Below, in pieces: positions 7,942 to 15,682 of a stretch of 32,283 nucleotides of DNA. Position 1 is the stretch's first letter; every line of letters begins with the position of its first letter. Below the pieces are notes generated by a model, which searched no databases, was not told the DNA's origin, and saw only the letters and a list, made by a program, of their open reading frames with translations. This DNA is from a virus. The DNA lies in the IMG/VR virus record IMGVR_UViG_3300022539_000518, positions 1 through 32,283 of that record. One strand, written 5' to 3'. Both the position numbers and the translations under genes were made by a program.

Positions 7942-8679
7942 TTAACGCCATGATGTATAAGGTAAACATGGTACTGTGATTTTATCAGTAAGGCCGACAA
8001 CGGGAGCCGCATTAAATACATTTGCTTTTACAATTCTTATTTCATCCAAATGACCGGCAAAACACTGTTCGTGAATGGGACTTAGATTACCTATATAAAG
8101 GGAACCAGCAAATGTATATACAGAGGCTTGTGATACATATTGAAATTGAACTCCATCTTTATAAAGACCATGTTTATTGCCTACTTTACATAGAGCTATA
8201 TGATGCCAGTTTGTATCTGTAATTTCGCCTCCAGAGATCTCTATAAGATAATTCCCTTCACTTATTACTGTCAACCGAATACCAACGGCATCAGTATGCC
8301 TTAACTGCCACCTATTGGATGCATCTTCATATTGACTTATATAAGATTCTGTTCCTAAATGATTTGCATGCTTCACCCACAAATCCGCTGTCCAATTAGT
8401 TGAAATATCCCAATCCGCATGGTCATCTATATCGAGCCAGTCTAGAGAACCATCCAGCAATAATGAAGAACCAAAGAATTTACTCTGGTCTGTGTCTAAC
8501 TGGGCGTTACCGTTAAAGTTAATAGTATGCCCTGTTCCCCCTGAATCGCTGGTCGCCGTTGCTGCGTCCGCTCCATCGAAGTGAAGAAGAAGTGCGGGTT
8601 TTTGATTTAGAATATGGTTCCATACATGAGGTGTAACCATGTTCCCCCCGCTTATAAGCGTATGAATTGCTCTACTCAT
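7942..8679 (-). CDS. LamG/concanavalin A-like virion protein (245 aa)
   Basis: Residues ~30-225 fit a laminin-G/concanavalin A-like jelly roll. The entry strand ALLLHFDGADAATATSDSGG is followed by SSLLLDGSLDWLDIDDHADW, the exposed-edge motif WTADLWVKH, NWHHIALCKVGNKHGLYKDG and the closing strand GHLDEIRIVKANVF. Such domains in phage particles bind carbohydrate or decorate the surface. The gene overlaps its upstream neighbour by TAATG and is followed immediately by the nozzle-like gene, so it is probably part of the tail. Confidence 0.85.
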   Translation of the reverse strand: MSRAIHTLISGGNMVTPHVWNHILNQKPALLLHFDGADAATATSDSGGTGHTINFNGNAQLDTDQSKFFGSSLLLDGSLDWLDIDDHADWDISTNWTADLWVKHANHLGTESYISQYEDASNRWQLRHTDAVGIRLTVISEGNYLIEISGGEITDTNWHHIALCKVGNKHGLYKDGVQFQYVSQASVYTFAGSLYIGNLSPIHEQCFAGHLDEIRIVKANVFNAAPVVGLTDKITVPCLPYTSWR

Positions 8680-9290
8680 TACCAGCTCGTCTCTATTGCA
8701 GTTGCAATGGTATATTGAATAAGAATACCTATCAATTTTGCATCTTCAGCCATAGTATCTGATCCACTGGGAGGATTTCGATAGATAACAAAATGAATCA
8801 TATGACCTGCCAAGGGACTCCCTGCGATAGTCACAGCGGGTGTGGCAGATGTAATATGCATCTTGCCTACTGCTGTTACTGCATCCGTTACCTCTTGGGG
8901 TGTACCAAGACCCGTATCTATGTTATCAGCTTCAGTCAATGATAATCCCCGAATGCCCCATACAACACCATCATCTGCACTTGCTCCCGTTGCTGCATCC
9001 CAGTAGAATTTAGCTTTAATTGTGCCTCCATCCCAATTAAGAGGCATTGTAATATTGACTGTGCCAATTTCCGCAACGGTGCCATCAAAACTCAGGTATT
9101 CCACCATAATGTTATTCGTGGTATATTCTTCTTGTTTTGCCTCTGGCCCACTAGTCACTTGCTGCACCATAGCGCCTGCCGGAACCCATATTTTAGGATA
9201 AGGCCCCAAGCAAGCCAGATTTTCTTCAACATCGGGAATGTCATTCGATATCTGATTCGCCATTGCCGGGATGTCCGCATTCCAAACCAT
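8679..9290 (-). CDS. Conserved phage tail-region structural protein (203 aa)
   Basis: The N-terminus (ADIPAMANQISNDIPDVEEN) and the body resemble a widespread phage family found next to adaptor and nozzle genes. Landmarks are KIWVPAGAM, EEYTTNNIMVEYLSFDGT, ITMPLNWDGGTIKAKFYWD, ITSATPAVTIAGSPLAGHMI and the end SDTMAEDAKLIGILIQYTIA. It is beta-rich and probably forms part of the tail or a decoration. No enzymatic motif is visible. It lies two bases after the adaptor gene and overlaps the LamG gene by one base, so the three are probably translated together. Confidence 0.75.
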   Translation of the reverse strand: MVWNADIPAMANQISNDIPDVEENLACLGPYPKIWVPAGAMVQQVTSGPEAKQEEYTTNNIMVEYLSFDGTVAEIGTVNITMPLNWDGGTIKAKFYWDAATGASADDGVVWGIRGLSLTEADNIDTGLGTPQEVTDAVTAVGKMHITSATPAVTIAGSPLAGHMIHFVIYRNPPSGSDTMAEDAKLIGILIQYTIATAIETSW

Positions 9291-9292
9291 AA

Positions 9293-10045
9293 TTATCTCC
9301 CTTGCTGATAAGTTCTCGCTCCTATTTCTTCAAAACAACTTATTGCTCTAAAGCCTATATTCTTCCATTTCCTTCTTGCATCTGCCCTGCGACTTCTGCC
9401 GACTCTATCGTTCCACTTGCCCTTGTACCATTTTGCTTTATTCCAGTCCTCCAGGGATTCAGCGGCTTCGGATAAGGCATAATCGCAACATCCGAACCGT
9501 TCTATCTCAGGTAGAAAAGAAAAGTCTGTAGGGGTGTTATCATCACCGGATCGGTCATATTGGATTTCAAGTCTGATACCTGCGCTTACAGGTGGAGAAA
9601 TCCATAACTCTCTGCCCTTGATGGTTGCCACTATCGGCTCATCATCCCCCTCCTCATCCATATCGGGATATTTCAGATCAAAGATATGGTTAGGCCATAT
9701 CTTGATATTTCTGTCATTGTTCTGGTCCAGTAAAACTACATGGCCACCAGCATAATCAGGGGGTAGAGCTATTCTGTAATCTCCGGCAGTCAGCGTAGCG
9801 TAGGCAAATCTACGGGCGAAGGAGAAGGATTTAACTTGCATAAGCTCTTCTTTTGCCCTGACAAGCCATCTCTGGACAGAGGCAAGCGCAGGGGAAGAGG
9901 AAGTAGATAAGGTGCCTCTTTTAAGCTTGCTTTCAACCTCAGTTACCATGTCAGTGACAGTATTGAGAGTGCCTGCTGTGAAGGCTACTACGGTATCCTC
10001 TGCCCATGACTGATCTAAGCCAGTTGTGTCATCTGTTATCGACAT
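9293..10045 (-). CDS. Head-tail adaptor (P22 gp4/T7 gp11-like) (250 aa)
   Basis: The order of elements fits podovirus adaptors. An N-terminal helix with VQRWLVRAKEELMQVKSFSF (residues ~57-76) is followed by the strand ATLTAGDYRIALPPDYAGG, the beta segment ATIKGRELWISPPVSAG and LEIQYDRS. A C-terminal helical arm (FGCCDYALSEAAESLEDWNK, then GKWNDRVGRSRRADARRKW) closes it. These proteins ring the portal and join it to the nozzle. The gene is the first after a terminator at 10057-10092 and has its own AGGAG site, so it opens the tail module. Confidence 0.75.
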   Translation of the reverse strand: MSITDDTTGLDQSWAEDTVVAFTAGTLNTVTDMVTEVESKLKRGTLSTSSSPALASVQRWLVRAKEELMQVKSFSFARRFAYATLTAGDYRIALPPDYAGGHVVLLDQNNDRNIKIWPNHIFDLKYPDMDEEGDDEPIVATIKGRELWISPPVSAGIRLEIQYDRSGDDNTPTDFSFLPEIERFGCCDYALSEAAESLEDWNKAKWYKGKWNDRVGRSRRADARRKWKNIGFRAISCFEEIGARTYQQGR

Positions 10046-10056
10046 CTTGTCTCCTA

Positions 10057-10092
10057 ATAAAAAAGCCCTACACTGGAATACCAGTGAGGGCT
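10057..10092 (-). terminator. Intrinsic terminator between capsid and tail modules
   Basis: On the minus strand AGCCCT-CACTGG pairs with CCAGTG-(T)-AGGGCT around a four-base TATT loop (12 bp with one bulge), followed by TTTTTTATT. It sits in the short gap upstream of the adaptor gene, whose start is only about 12 bases beyond the T-run, so some read-through or antitermination would be needed to express the tail genes. Confidence 0.85.
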
Positions 10093-10126
10093 ATGCGTGA
10101 CTGGCAAGAATAAATTTCTTTTCTTT

Positions 10127-10930
10127 TTACTTTGCTATAAGTACCTCAAAGTAAGTAATATCATTCAGATCAATCCCTGTCTCCAGATCTGCCCAGGATT
10201 GTGTTGTGCCGCCTTTGGTGCTCATTATCAACACACCATCGGCTCCTACATTGGTTACTTCTTCGAGGACAAGATTGTCGAGCCAGATGATATCGTTGTC
10301 TGTGTCCATCCCACTCATTCTGATTTTCTCTTCTGTTACTGTTGTGGCTACAAAGTAAATAGTTTTACCAGTAAAGTCTGTCTCAGTAACAGATACATTA
10401 GGACCTGTACCAGTATTAGTCTGAACAACGAAAGTAACGACCCCAGCATCCACTTTAGCATCAAATGTTAGTTTGTATAATTTTCCAACCGTAAGATCTG
10501 AAGATAAATCGGTTGCATCCTTTAATATAAGATATGCACCATTGGTATTATCTCCCCAAGTAATCTTCAAAGTATTAGCATCATTCGCAATCGTATTGGT
10601 TCCATATGCCACCCAACTATAAGTTCCAGCAGTGAATATTCCCGCTCCAGCATCGAATAAATCACCCCCTGTCGCCTCCGCATCATCCGCCACATCTATA
10701 TAGCCCTTTGCAGCAACCCGCCAGAGGTGATCGAACAACCAAAGCATATAATCATTGCCAGCAGAGGCATAAAGAGCCGCTAAATCGACACCTGCTACCC
10801 GGAAACGGGCATTACCGGCGTTGAAGCAAGCTCCGGCATTCGTAGGCCAAAAGGTAGCGCCGGTCTCATCATCTATCAGACCCCAGGCTTTGCCTATGCA
10901 AGTATTTAGGTTAAGTTTTGATTCAAGCAC
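10127..10930 (-). CDS. Carbohydrate-binding-module-like virion protein (267 aa)
   Basis: The gene starts with GTG, overlapping the upstream 51-residue gene by eight bases. Residues ~1-80 are Ala/Gly-rich with WGLIDDETGATFWPTNAGAC. Residues ~95-230 form a beta-sandwich pattern typical of CBM4/9-like modules: TYSWVAYGTNTIANDANTLK, GKLYKLTFDAKVDAGVVTFV, TGKTIYFVATTVTEEKIRMS and IIWLDNLVLEEVTNVGADGV. The WLDN(L/I)xLxEV ending is characteristic of this fold. It probably sits on the particle and binds glycan. The N- and C-terminal parts resemble generic phage virion sequence. Confidence 0.65.
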   Translation of the reverse strand: MLESKLNLNTCIGKAWGLIDDETGATFWPTNAGACFNAGNARFRVAGVDLAALYASAGNDYMLWLFDHLWRVAAKGYIDVADDAEATGGDLFDAGAGIFTAGTYSWVAYGTNTIANDANTLKITWGDNTNGAYLILKDATDLSSDLTVGKLYKLTFDAKVDAGVVTFVVQTNTGTGPNVSVTETDFTGKTIYFVATTVTEEKIRMSGMDTDNDIIWLDNLVLEEVTNVGADGVLIMSTKGGTTQSWADLETGIDLNDITYFEVLIAK

Positions 10931-11078
10931 TCTGGGCCGCCTTCATCTTCTCTACAAGTTTATCAAAAACAGCAGTTACATCATCTGCTATCAAGGCTTT
11001 GCTCTCAGTTGCTGCCTGTTTTTCTGCTATCTCCTTTGCCAGATGCATAAGTCCATGCAGGATTTTGTCATCGATCAT
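10923..11078 (-). CDS. Small helical protein (51 aa)
   Basis: This gene begins at an ATG preceded by AAGGAG and encodes a hydrophilic helical peptide (MIDDKILHGLMHLAKEIAEK... ending KMKAAQSA). It has no cysteine and no membrane segment. Its end overlaps the GTG start of the next gene by eight bases, a sign of coupling. Function unknown; position suggests a minor virion or assembly protein. Confidence 0.65.
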   Translation of the reverse strand: MIDDKILHGLMHLAKEIAEKQAATESKALIADDVTAVFDKLVEKMKAAQSA

Positions 11079-11104
11079 CGTTTTTCTCCTTCTTGGTTAT
11101 TCGA

Positions 11105-11404
11105 TTAATCTATCACCACATAGCATACACCGCCATTCAACGCAGTAATGGTGAGGCCATCGAAAGGAACACCCGGATAGCCGAATACAACGCCCAGATC
11201 GTCTCCTATGAATGATGCCCTTTTCCCTATGATTCTCATTCCGGTCTGTGAGCTCAGAAGAAAGTCATCGTCAGTCGCTATGTCCTTGCCAGACGTCTCA
11301 TCTGCCACCCAGAAGATAGCGATAACTCGTACCATTCTTGTCATCAGCGCAGCCCCTTCGACATCTGAGTAAAGAACATTTCCAGTAAGTGTGGTTGTTG
11401 CCAT
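11105..11404 (-). CDS. Small capsid-module protein (99 aa)
   Basis: The protein is beta-rich with no recognised enzyme motif. MATTTLTGNVLYSDVEGAAL leads to VRVIAIFWVADETSGKDIA, then GKRASFIGDDLGVVFGYPG and a last strand GLTITALNGGVCYVVID. Small beta proteins of this kind downstream of capsid genes are often decoration or stabilising proteins. A clear GGAGAA site precedes the start. Confidence 0.65.
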   Translation of the reverse strand: MATTTLTGNVLYSDVEGAALMTRMVRVIAIFWVADETSGKDIATDDDFLLSSQTGMRIIGKRASFIGDDLGVVFGYPGVPFDGLTITALNGGVCYVVID

Positions 11405-11420
11405 TTTAAGGTTCTCCTGT

Positions 11421-11585
11421 TTAGTTTAGAGTTTTTTTCATCCTTTTCTCTATCTTTGTTGAAATACCAAAGGCCAGACCGCCTGCGGTAATACAGACAA
11501 AGCCTATATCTGCGCCATAATAAATTTCAATGACAATGCCAACAGCGACTATAACAACGCAAAACGTCTGAAGGATTGTTTTCAT
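11421..11585 (-). CDS. Small membrane protein, possible holin (54 aa)
   Basis: Two hydrophobic segments (residues ~4-21, LQTFCVVIVAVGIVIE, and ~26-42, DIGFVCITAGGLAFGIS) are joined by a short turn with one aspartate. A basic tail KIEKRMKKTLN follows. Two-segment proteins with a charged tail fit class II-type holins, but many phage membrane peptides look alike. The start has only a weak AGGA site. It lies between decoration-like genes, so its job may instead concern assembly. Confidence 0.6.
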   Translation of the reverse strand: MKTILQTFCVVIVAVGIVIEIYYGADIGFVCITAGGLAFGISTKIEKRMKKTLN

Positions 11586-11591
11586 TCCTAT

Positions 11592-11870
11592 TTACCAACC
11601 GATAACGCCGATTATACAAGCATCGGCAGTAGTATCCACACCGGAGATTGTTATTCCTGTAGAAGCGGCCCCATATTTGAGTACCTGGCCGGCTGTTGAT
11701 CCTGCGCTAAGGGTTTGTTTTTTCGGACAAATCCAAGAGGCTTCAATCCAAGTTAATCCCAGTGAAGCGGCAGTAATGGCATTGGTATCGACAGCAAGAT
11801 CACATTCATACATGATTAATTTCTTGCCGCCTATATCGGCCTTGAATCGCTCAGTTAATGTAACGGCCAT
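11592..11870 (-). CDS. Decoration-like protein, paralogue A (92 aa)
   Basis: It is closely related to the next upstream gene. Both begin MA(V/I)(S/T)LTERFK and continue DIGGK(K/Q)LIMYEC, with TNAITAASL, LKYGAASTGITISGVD and a final VIGW. The predicted fold is beta-rich. The pair follows the accessory block after the major capsid gene, so capsid decoration or vertex proteins are reasonable candidates. Compared with B it has a cysteine-containing SWICPKK and a shorter final loop (TTADACII). Confidence 0.7.
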   Translation of the reverse strand: MAVTLTERFKADIGGKKLIMYECDLAVDTNAITAASLGLTWIEASWICPKKQTLSAGSTAGQVLKYGAASTGITISGVDTTADACIIGVIGW

Positions 11871-11901
11871 GATAAATTCTCCTTATAATCTAAAGTTTAT
11901 A

Positions 11902-12186
11902 CTACCAACCGATGACACAAAGCATAACCTTATTATCTGTACTATCCGCATCAACACCGCTTATGGTTATGCCTGTAGAAGCCGCGCCATATTTCAGCAC
12001 CATACCGGTTACCGCGCCTGCGGTCAAAGTCTCCTTCATCGGTGATATCCAGGAAGATTCGATATAGGTCAATTCCAAGGAAGCGGCAGTTATTGCGTTC
12101 GTCTGGGCTGCCAAAGTACATTCATACATGATTAACTGTTTACCGCCTATATCTGTCTTAAATCGCTCTGTAAGGCTTATAGCCAT
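11902..12186 (-). CDS. Decoration-like protein, paralogue B (94 aa)
   Basis: This is the tandem relative of the 92-residue protein at 11592-11870. It shares about two thirds of its residues, including SLTERFK-DIGGK-LIMYEC and YGAASTGITISGVD, and differs mainly at the C-terminal loop (DADSTDNKVMLC). Both genes have a GGAGAAT(T) ribosome site at the same distance from ATG, so the duplication included the translation signal. It is likely a virion surface protein. Confidence 0.7.
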   Translation of the reverse strand: MAISLTERFKTDIGGKQLIMYECTLAAQTNAITAASLELTYIESSWISPMKETLTAGAVTGMVLKYGAASTGITISGVDADSTDNKVMLCVIGW

Positions 12187-12197
12187 GATAATTCTCC

Positions 12198-13115
12198 TTA
12201 CAATTTGAATTTAATGCTACTCGTTGTGTCCAGATTCTTTTCCGGATCTCTATTGGAATATAGCAAAGGTGATTCCTGTTCTATATTTAACTGATCGCAT
12301 AAATCGCATGGTAGCCCCTTGAGATCGCCCTTTTCGTGTTTTCCTCTGAATTCACTATAGGCTTTACCCTTTAGGATTCCCTCTAAGGTCTGCTCATGAG
12401 CATCCCCAAGTATCACTTCGCTATCAGTTAAGAAGCAACACGGTATCACCGTCCCATCCCATTGTATCTGAAGTGGCCCGGAAAACGGACGTTTACATGA
12501 TTCCTTTCTTTTCTCTGTCTTTTTCCGATAATTTTTAACATTACACCAGTTATGAGATTTCCATAGTTCGATATAGTCTACCCCCGCTAAAGTCCACATC
12601 TCGAAATGATCCATCTCATCATCATTTACTGGTATAGCCGTTACCGATATTTTGCAATCGGGAACTATTTTATCTCTGAGAAGAATAGTTGAGAAGAGAT
12701 TAGTCATAACATTATCAAACCTCAGGCCCTTATGGATCTTTTCATAATTATCATACAGGCCATGAATACTGAACCGGATGTGGTCTAATCCTGCTACAAA
12801 CAGATCATACATTCTTTCCCATGTGCAAATACTGCCGTTTGTTGTGATGAAAGTATCTAAACCGTAATATTCACAACCCTCAATTTTTTCAGCTAATCCA
12901 TCATCCAGGAGTGGCTCCCCAAACCCAAATACTGAGATTGTTGTGGCTCCCAAACCCTTTGCCTGGTCAACTAATTCTGAAAATAATTCATATGGCATCG
13001 TACCTTTTGGTCTGGTCATCTTGTCATGGGCGCACATAGTACATGAGGCATTGCACCGATTTGTATTCTCTATCCTAATCTCTGGATTAATTAGTTTGCC
13101 TTTAGAGTCCAACAT
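12198..13115 (-). CDS. Radical SAM/SPASM enzyme (305 aa)
   Basis: Residues ~19-28 carry CNASCTMC, the C-x3-C-x2-C motif that binds the 4Fe-4S cluster and S-adenosylmethionine in radical SAM enzymes. FGFGEPLLD (residues ~63-71) is the usual second SAM-contact segment (G-E-P-L). ITTNGS follows at about residue 90, also typical. A C-terminal SPASM-like region has cysteines at CKRPFSG, VIPCCF and LPCDLCDQ, which may hold further clusters. Substrates in this class are often peptides or sugars. It overlaps the sulfotransferase-like gene by 14 bases at the end of an accessory block. The chemistry is sure; the substrate is not. Confidence 0.9.
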   Translation of the reverse strand: MLDSKGKLINPEIRIENTNRCNASCTMCAHDKMTRPKGTMPYELFSELVDQAKGLGATTISVFGFGEPLLDDGLAEKIEGCEYYGLDTFITTNGSICTWERMYDLFVAGLDHIRFSIHGLYDNYEKIHKGLRFDNVMTNLFSTILLRDKIVPDCKISVTAIPVNDDEMDHFEMWTLAGVDYIELWKSHNWCNVKNYRKKTEKRKESCKRPFSGPLQIQWDGTVIPCCFLTDSEVILGDAHEQTLEGILKGKAYSEFRGKHEKGDLKGLPCDLCDQLNIEQESPLLYSNRDPEKNLDTTSSIKFKL

Positions 13116-13809
13116 TTCTACCCACCCATACCTCTTTTATATTGACAGGAGACATATCTATTTGCCCCCCGATAAACTCTGATAGTTTATCACCTATCTC
13201 TTTCGTCTTATTCAGAATATCCTCTAACCATATCTCGATGTAATTAACTGTAGGCAATACCTTTGCAAGTTCCTTTTCATATCTTCTGGCTACCTTTAAA
13301 GATTCATTAGTTGTAAATCCTCGAAATATCTCTGATCCATGTAATTCGATTTTATGTCTCACTTCTGATTTTGCTCTTTCTAATGGCTCCCGCCTTGTCC
13401 AGATCCATTTTGCATTCTTAAATATACCAAAATTCTCAATCCATCGTTTATAAGCATAAATTCCCATAGGATCTTTTAGTATTTCTATATTTGATTCATG
13501 AAAATATTCTATTGTTCTCGCCATTCTGCATAAAATCTTACTGCTTATTGGATTATTTTTTCGCAATCCCATAATTATTCCTATAGCATTAGGATGAATT
13601 TTATAAGAACGAACAACACCTCTCTCTACAGAAATCTCAGCATTCATCATTCCCCATGTTGTATTTTCTAGTATCTCTTGACGAGACCTTTTATCCTCTA
13701 AATCCAGCAAAGGGAATAAATTATGATCTCTGGCATTGTAACCACTCTTTATCAGGCATTCCATGATTACGGATGTCCCAGTTCTACCAATGCCACATAC
13801 AACAATCAT
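13102..13809 (-). CDS. Sulfotransferase-like protein (235 aa)
   Basis: The N-terminus VVCGIGRTGTSVIMECLIKS is a P-loop-like 5'-phosphosulfate-binding motif (G-x-x-R-T/S-G-T/S-S/T) of PAPS-dependent sulfotransferases. EILKDPMGIYAYKRWIE (about residues 109-125) and KWIWTRREPLERAKSEV (about residues 134-150, with the R-x-P/E-x-x-R/S arrangement of the 3'-phosphate loop) support the fold. The first catalytic base is not evident. The gene overlaps its neighbours (ATGA upstream, 14 bases downstream). It probably transfers sulfate to a sugar hydroxyl; another P-loop role is possible. Confidence 0.75.
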   Translation of the reverse strand: MIVVCGIGRTGTSVIMECLIKSGYNARDHNLFPLLDLEDKRSRQEILENTTWGMMNAEISVERGVVRSYKIHPNAIGIIMGLRKNNPISSKILCRMARTIEYFHESNIEILKDPMGIYAYKRWIENFGIFKNAKWIWTRREPLERAKSEVRHKIELHGSEIFRGFTTNESLKVARRYEKELAKVLPTVNYIEIWLEDILNKTKEIGDKLSEFIGGQIDMSPVNIKEVWVGRNVGL

Positions 13810-14417
13810 TTAACTCTTCCATTCCTTAACCAATAAGGCCTATCATCATTCTCAGGATGCTTCATAACCATGGTCAGCCCTGCATCGATAGCAGAATAAG
13901 GGAATGAGAGGACATCTATGTTTGGATTCTGTTCTAATTCCTGTCTCGCTTTATACACATCATGGGCCATATTTTTAGTGAGATAATGCTCCTGACATGG
14001 AAATGTGTCGTGGAGGAACATAACTCCACCCATTACCAGTATGCTTAGAAAGAATTCCGCTTCCTTTTTTACAACCTCATAGTCATGCTGGCCATCAATG
14101 AAAACTATTGCCGGTATATCCTGAAATTGTTTTATAAAAGCCTCTGATTTACCGATAAAGCAAATGTGATCTTTAAATAATTTATCTTGGAAGCTTCCGA
14201 ATATCCCGCCCATAACAAGATCACAGCTATACAACTTGACTTTTTCCCGTTTAGCATGTTCAGCAAACATCAGACTTGAGGCTCCCATTCCTATCTCGAC
14301 AATCGGGCCTTTGCGATATTTTAAGACAACTTGTGTTATGGCACTCATTATGCTCCATTCTTCTGTGGCAGTGCCTAATTCGATTTTTCCTTTGCTTGTC
14401 TGAAACCATATTGCCAT
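13806..14417 (-). CDS. Class I SAM methyltransferase, Methyltransf_24-like (203 aa)
   Basis: GPIVEIGMGASSLMFAEHA (about residues 37-55) is the nucleotide-binding motif I. KVKLYSCDLVMG is motif II with its acidic end, and AIVFIDGQHDYEVVKKEAEF is the FIDG-x-H-x-Y-E signature of this family. A final GGVMFLHDTFP strand holds the acidic metal or substrate site. The family methylates sugars or small molecules. It lies between the second methyltransferase and the sulfotransferase-like gene with an ATGA overlap. Confidence 0.85.
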   Translation of the reverse strand: MAIWFQTSKGKIELGTATEEWSIMSAITQVVLKYRKGPIVEIGMGASSLMFAEHAKREKVKLYSCDLVMGGIFGSFQDKLFKDHICFIGKSEAFIKQFQDIPAIVFIDGQHDYEVVKKEAEFFLSILVMGGVMFLHDTFPCQEHYLTKNMAHDVYKARQELEQNPNIDVLSFPYSAIDAGLTMVMKHPENDDRPYWLRNGRVK

Positions 14418-14418
14418 G

Positions 14419-15213
14419 CTATTTACCTGAACATAATGCCATTATTCGTGATAAGTTTCTCCTCGAGTATTTCTTGCGTCTTATTGTCCATGCATTAAAT
14501 CCGGCCTCTCTTAAAACTCTATCTAATGTCGAGGCATTGAAAAACCAAAGATGTACAGAATTAAATTCGTCATTGTTTTGGGACAGGTAATCAAATTCAA
14601 CCACATCCGGGACTTCCACAAAAAGAGTCCCTTTCTCTGTTAGATCATGTTGCTTTATATTCTTGAGAAAACTTATCGGGTCCTGCACATGCTCAAGAAC
14701 ATGAACAAGTGTAATCAGATCGAAAGACCGCTCATCCGGCAACCAATTTCTCACATCCGGATAGAAACCCTGGATACTTGTCATCCCAAGTTTATTTATG
14801 AATTCTGCCGATTGCTGATCCGGCTCGACACAATAAATCTGATCGACATAATGCCTCATTGCATGGGGGAAAACCCCTAATCCGCTACCTATATCCAACA
14901 TTGATTTAGGGCGATCTAAGAATTGGGTTAACCACATCACCCTTTGTTTGTTTTCGGATTCCGGAAAGTCTATATTGTTAATCCGCTCGAATTCCTCTTT
15001 TACGGTTGTCTTTCTCATTTGATGATTACGGTATTTCAAATAGATCTGCTTTCGATCCTTTTCCGTCATTTGATTCTCTTGCCACATAAATTCACAAGAT
15101 GGGCATTCATACCAATCTCTCGGATTACCATTATTGATAAGTCTTTGATATCTATCTGATAACATCCTAAGACTATCAATCCGAAATTCCGATTTACAAA
15201 GATAACACCTCAT
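14419..15213 (-). CDS. Zinc-ribbon plus class I methyltransferase (264 aa)
   Basis: The N-terminal zinc ribbon has CYLC (residues 3-6) and CPSC (about residues 38-41), as in many sugar C- or O-methyltransferases. The methyltransferase domain carries KSMLDIGSGLGVFPHAMR (motif I, about residue 104), YCVEPD (motif II), FDLITLVHVLEHVQDPISFL (motif IV with the H-V-L-E-H-x-x-D-P signature) and a final FVEVPDVVEFD. The carbohydrate link comes from family and context. It is one of a run of genes coupled by ATGA after the capsid gene. Confidence 0.85.
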   Translation of the reverse strand: MRCYLCKSEFRIDSLRMLSDRYQRLINNGNPRDWYECPSCEFMWQENQMTEKDRKQIYLKYRNHQMRKTTVKEEFERINNIDFPESENKQRVMWLTQFLDRPKSMLDIGSGLGVFPHAMRHYVDQIYCVEPDQQSAEFINKLGMTSIQGFYPDVRNWLPDERSFDLITLVHVLEHVQDPISFLKNIKQHDLTEKGTLFVEVPDVVEFDYLSQNNDEFNSVHLWFFNASTLDRVLREAGFNAWTIRRKKYSRRNLSRIMALCSGK

Positions 15214-15449
15214 GGATCTACCGGCCTCCCAAGTGGAGCTGTCTGCATTGCAATCGCTCCTCTATGAATCATAACACCCGTTTTCTTGAAATTATGCCCC
15301 CGCGCCCTTTTCATCTCTACTTCATATTTCGCCTTTTGGATCTTGAAAGTGCATTTAGTACAGCAACGATAATCATTGACAGGAGCTATCAGCGGATCTC
15401 CGCACATGAGACAAAGACCCTTATCCAATCTTTCTTGTGATGTTGTCAT
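15210..15449 (-). CDS. Small zinc-binding protein (79 aa)
   Basis: LCLMCGDPLI and CCTKCTFKIQ form a C-x2-C...C-x2-C zinc ribbon in the first 40 residues. A lysine/arginine-rich helix (KAKYEVEMKRARGHNFKK) follows. It overlaps both neighbours by ATGA, placing it firmly in the accessory block. It may bind nucleic acid or serve as an accessory to the methyltransferase downstream. Confidence 0.65.
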   Translation of the reverse strand: MTTSQERLDKGLCLMCGDPLIAPVNDYRCCTKCTFKIQKAKYEVEMKRARGHNFKKTGVMIHRGAIAMQTAPLGRPVDP

Positions 15450-15682
15450 CGTTCTACTGGAAACTTATCTCTGATTATCCCAAACGAAGTCGGTATAAAT
15501 GGAGAAAATATGTCTCTGCCTTCTCCGATCTTGGTGCCGAATGGTTCGAGTACATGCTTATTGTACTTATCCTGAGTCCGCGGCAAGTTACCTTGTTTTA
15601 ATTCGCAACTGCGACAATATCCTGACTTGGTTGCAGCCCGGTTGCATATTTTGCACCTGTAGGGGTTTCCACGTTTTGCCAT
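15446..15682 (-). CDS. Small zinc-binding protein with long overlap (78 aa)
   Basis: YRCKICNRAATKSGYCRSCE gives a C-x2-C...C-x2-C zinc finger at residues 9-26, then a polar tail. The first 85 bases lie within the 3' end of the 410-residue gene in another frame. The ATG at 15682 has AAAGGA about 11 bases upstream. No later in-frame start would keep the cysteines, so the overlap seems real unless the upstream gene is frameshifted. Function unknown. Confidence 0.6.
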   Translation of the reverse strand: MAKRGNPYRCKICNRAATKSGYCRSCELKQGNLPRTQDKYNKHVLEPFGTKIGEGRDIFSPFIPTSFGIIRDKFPVER

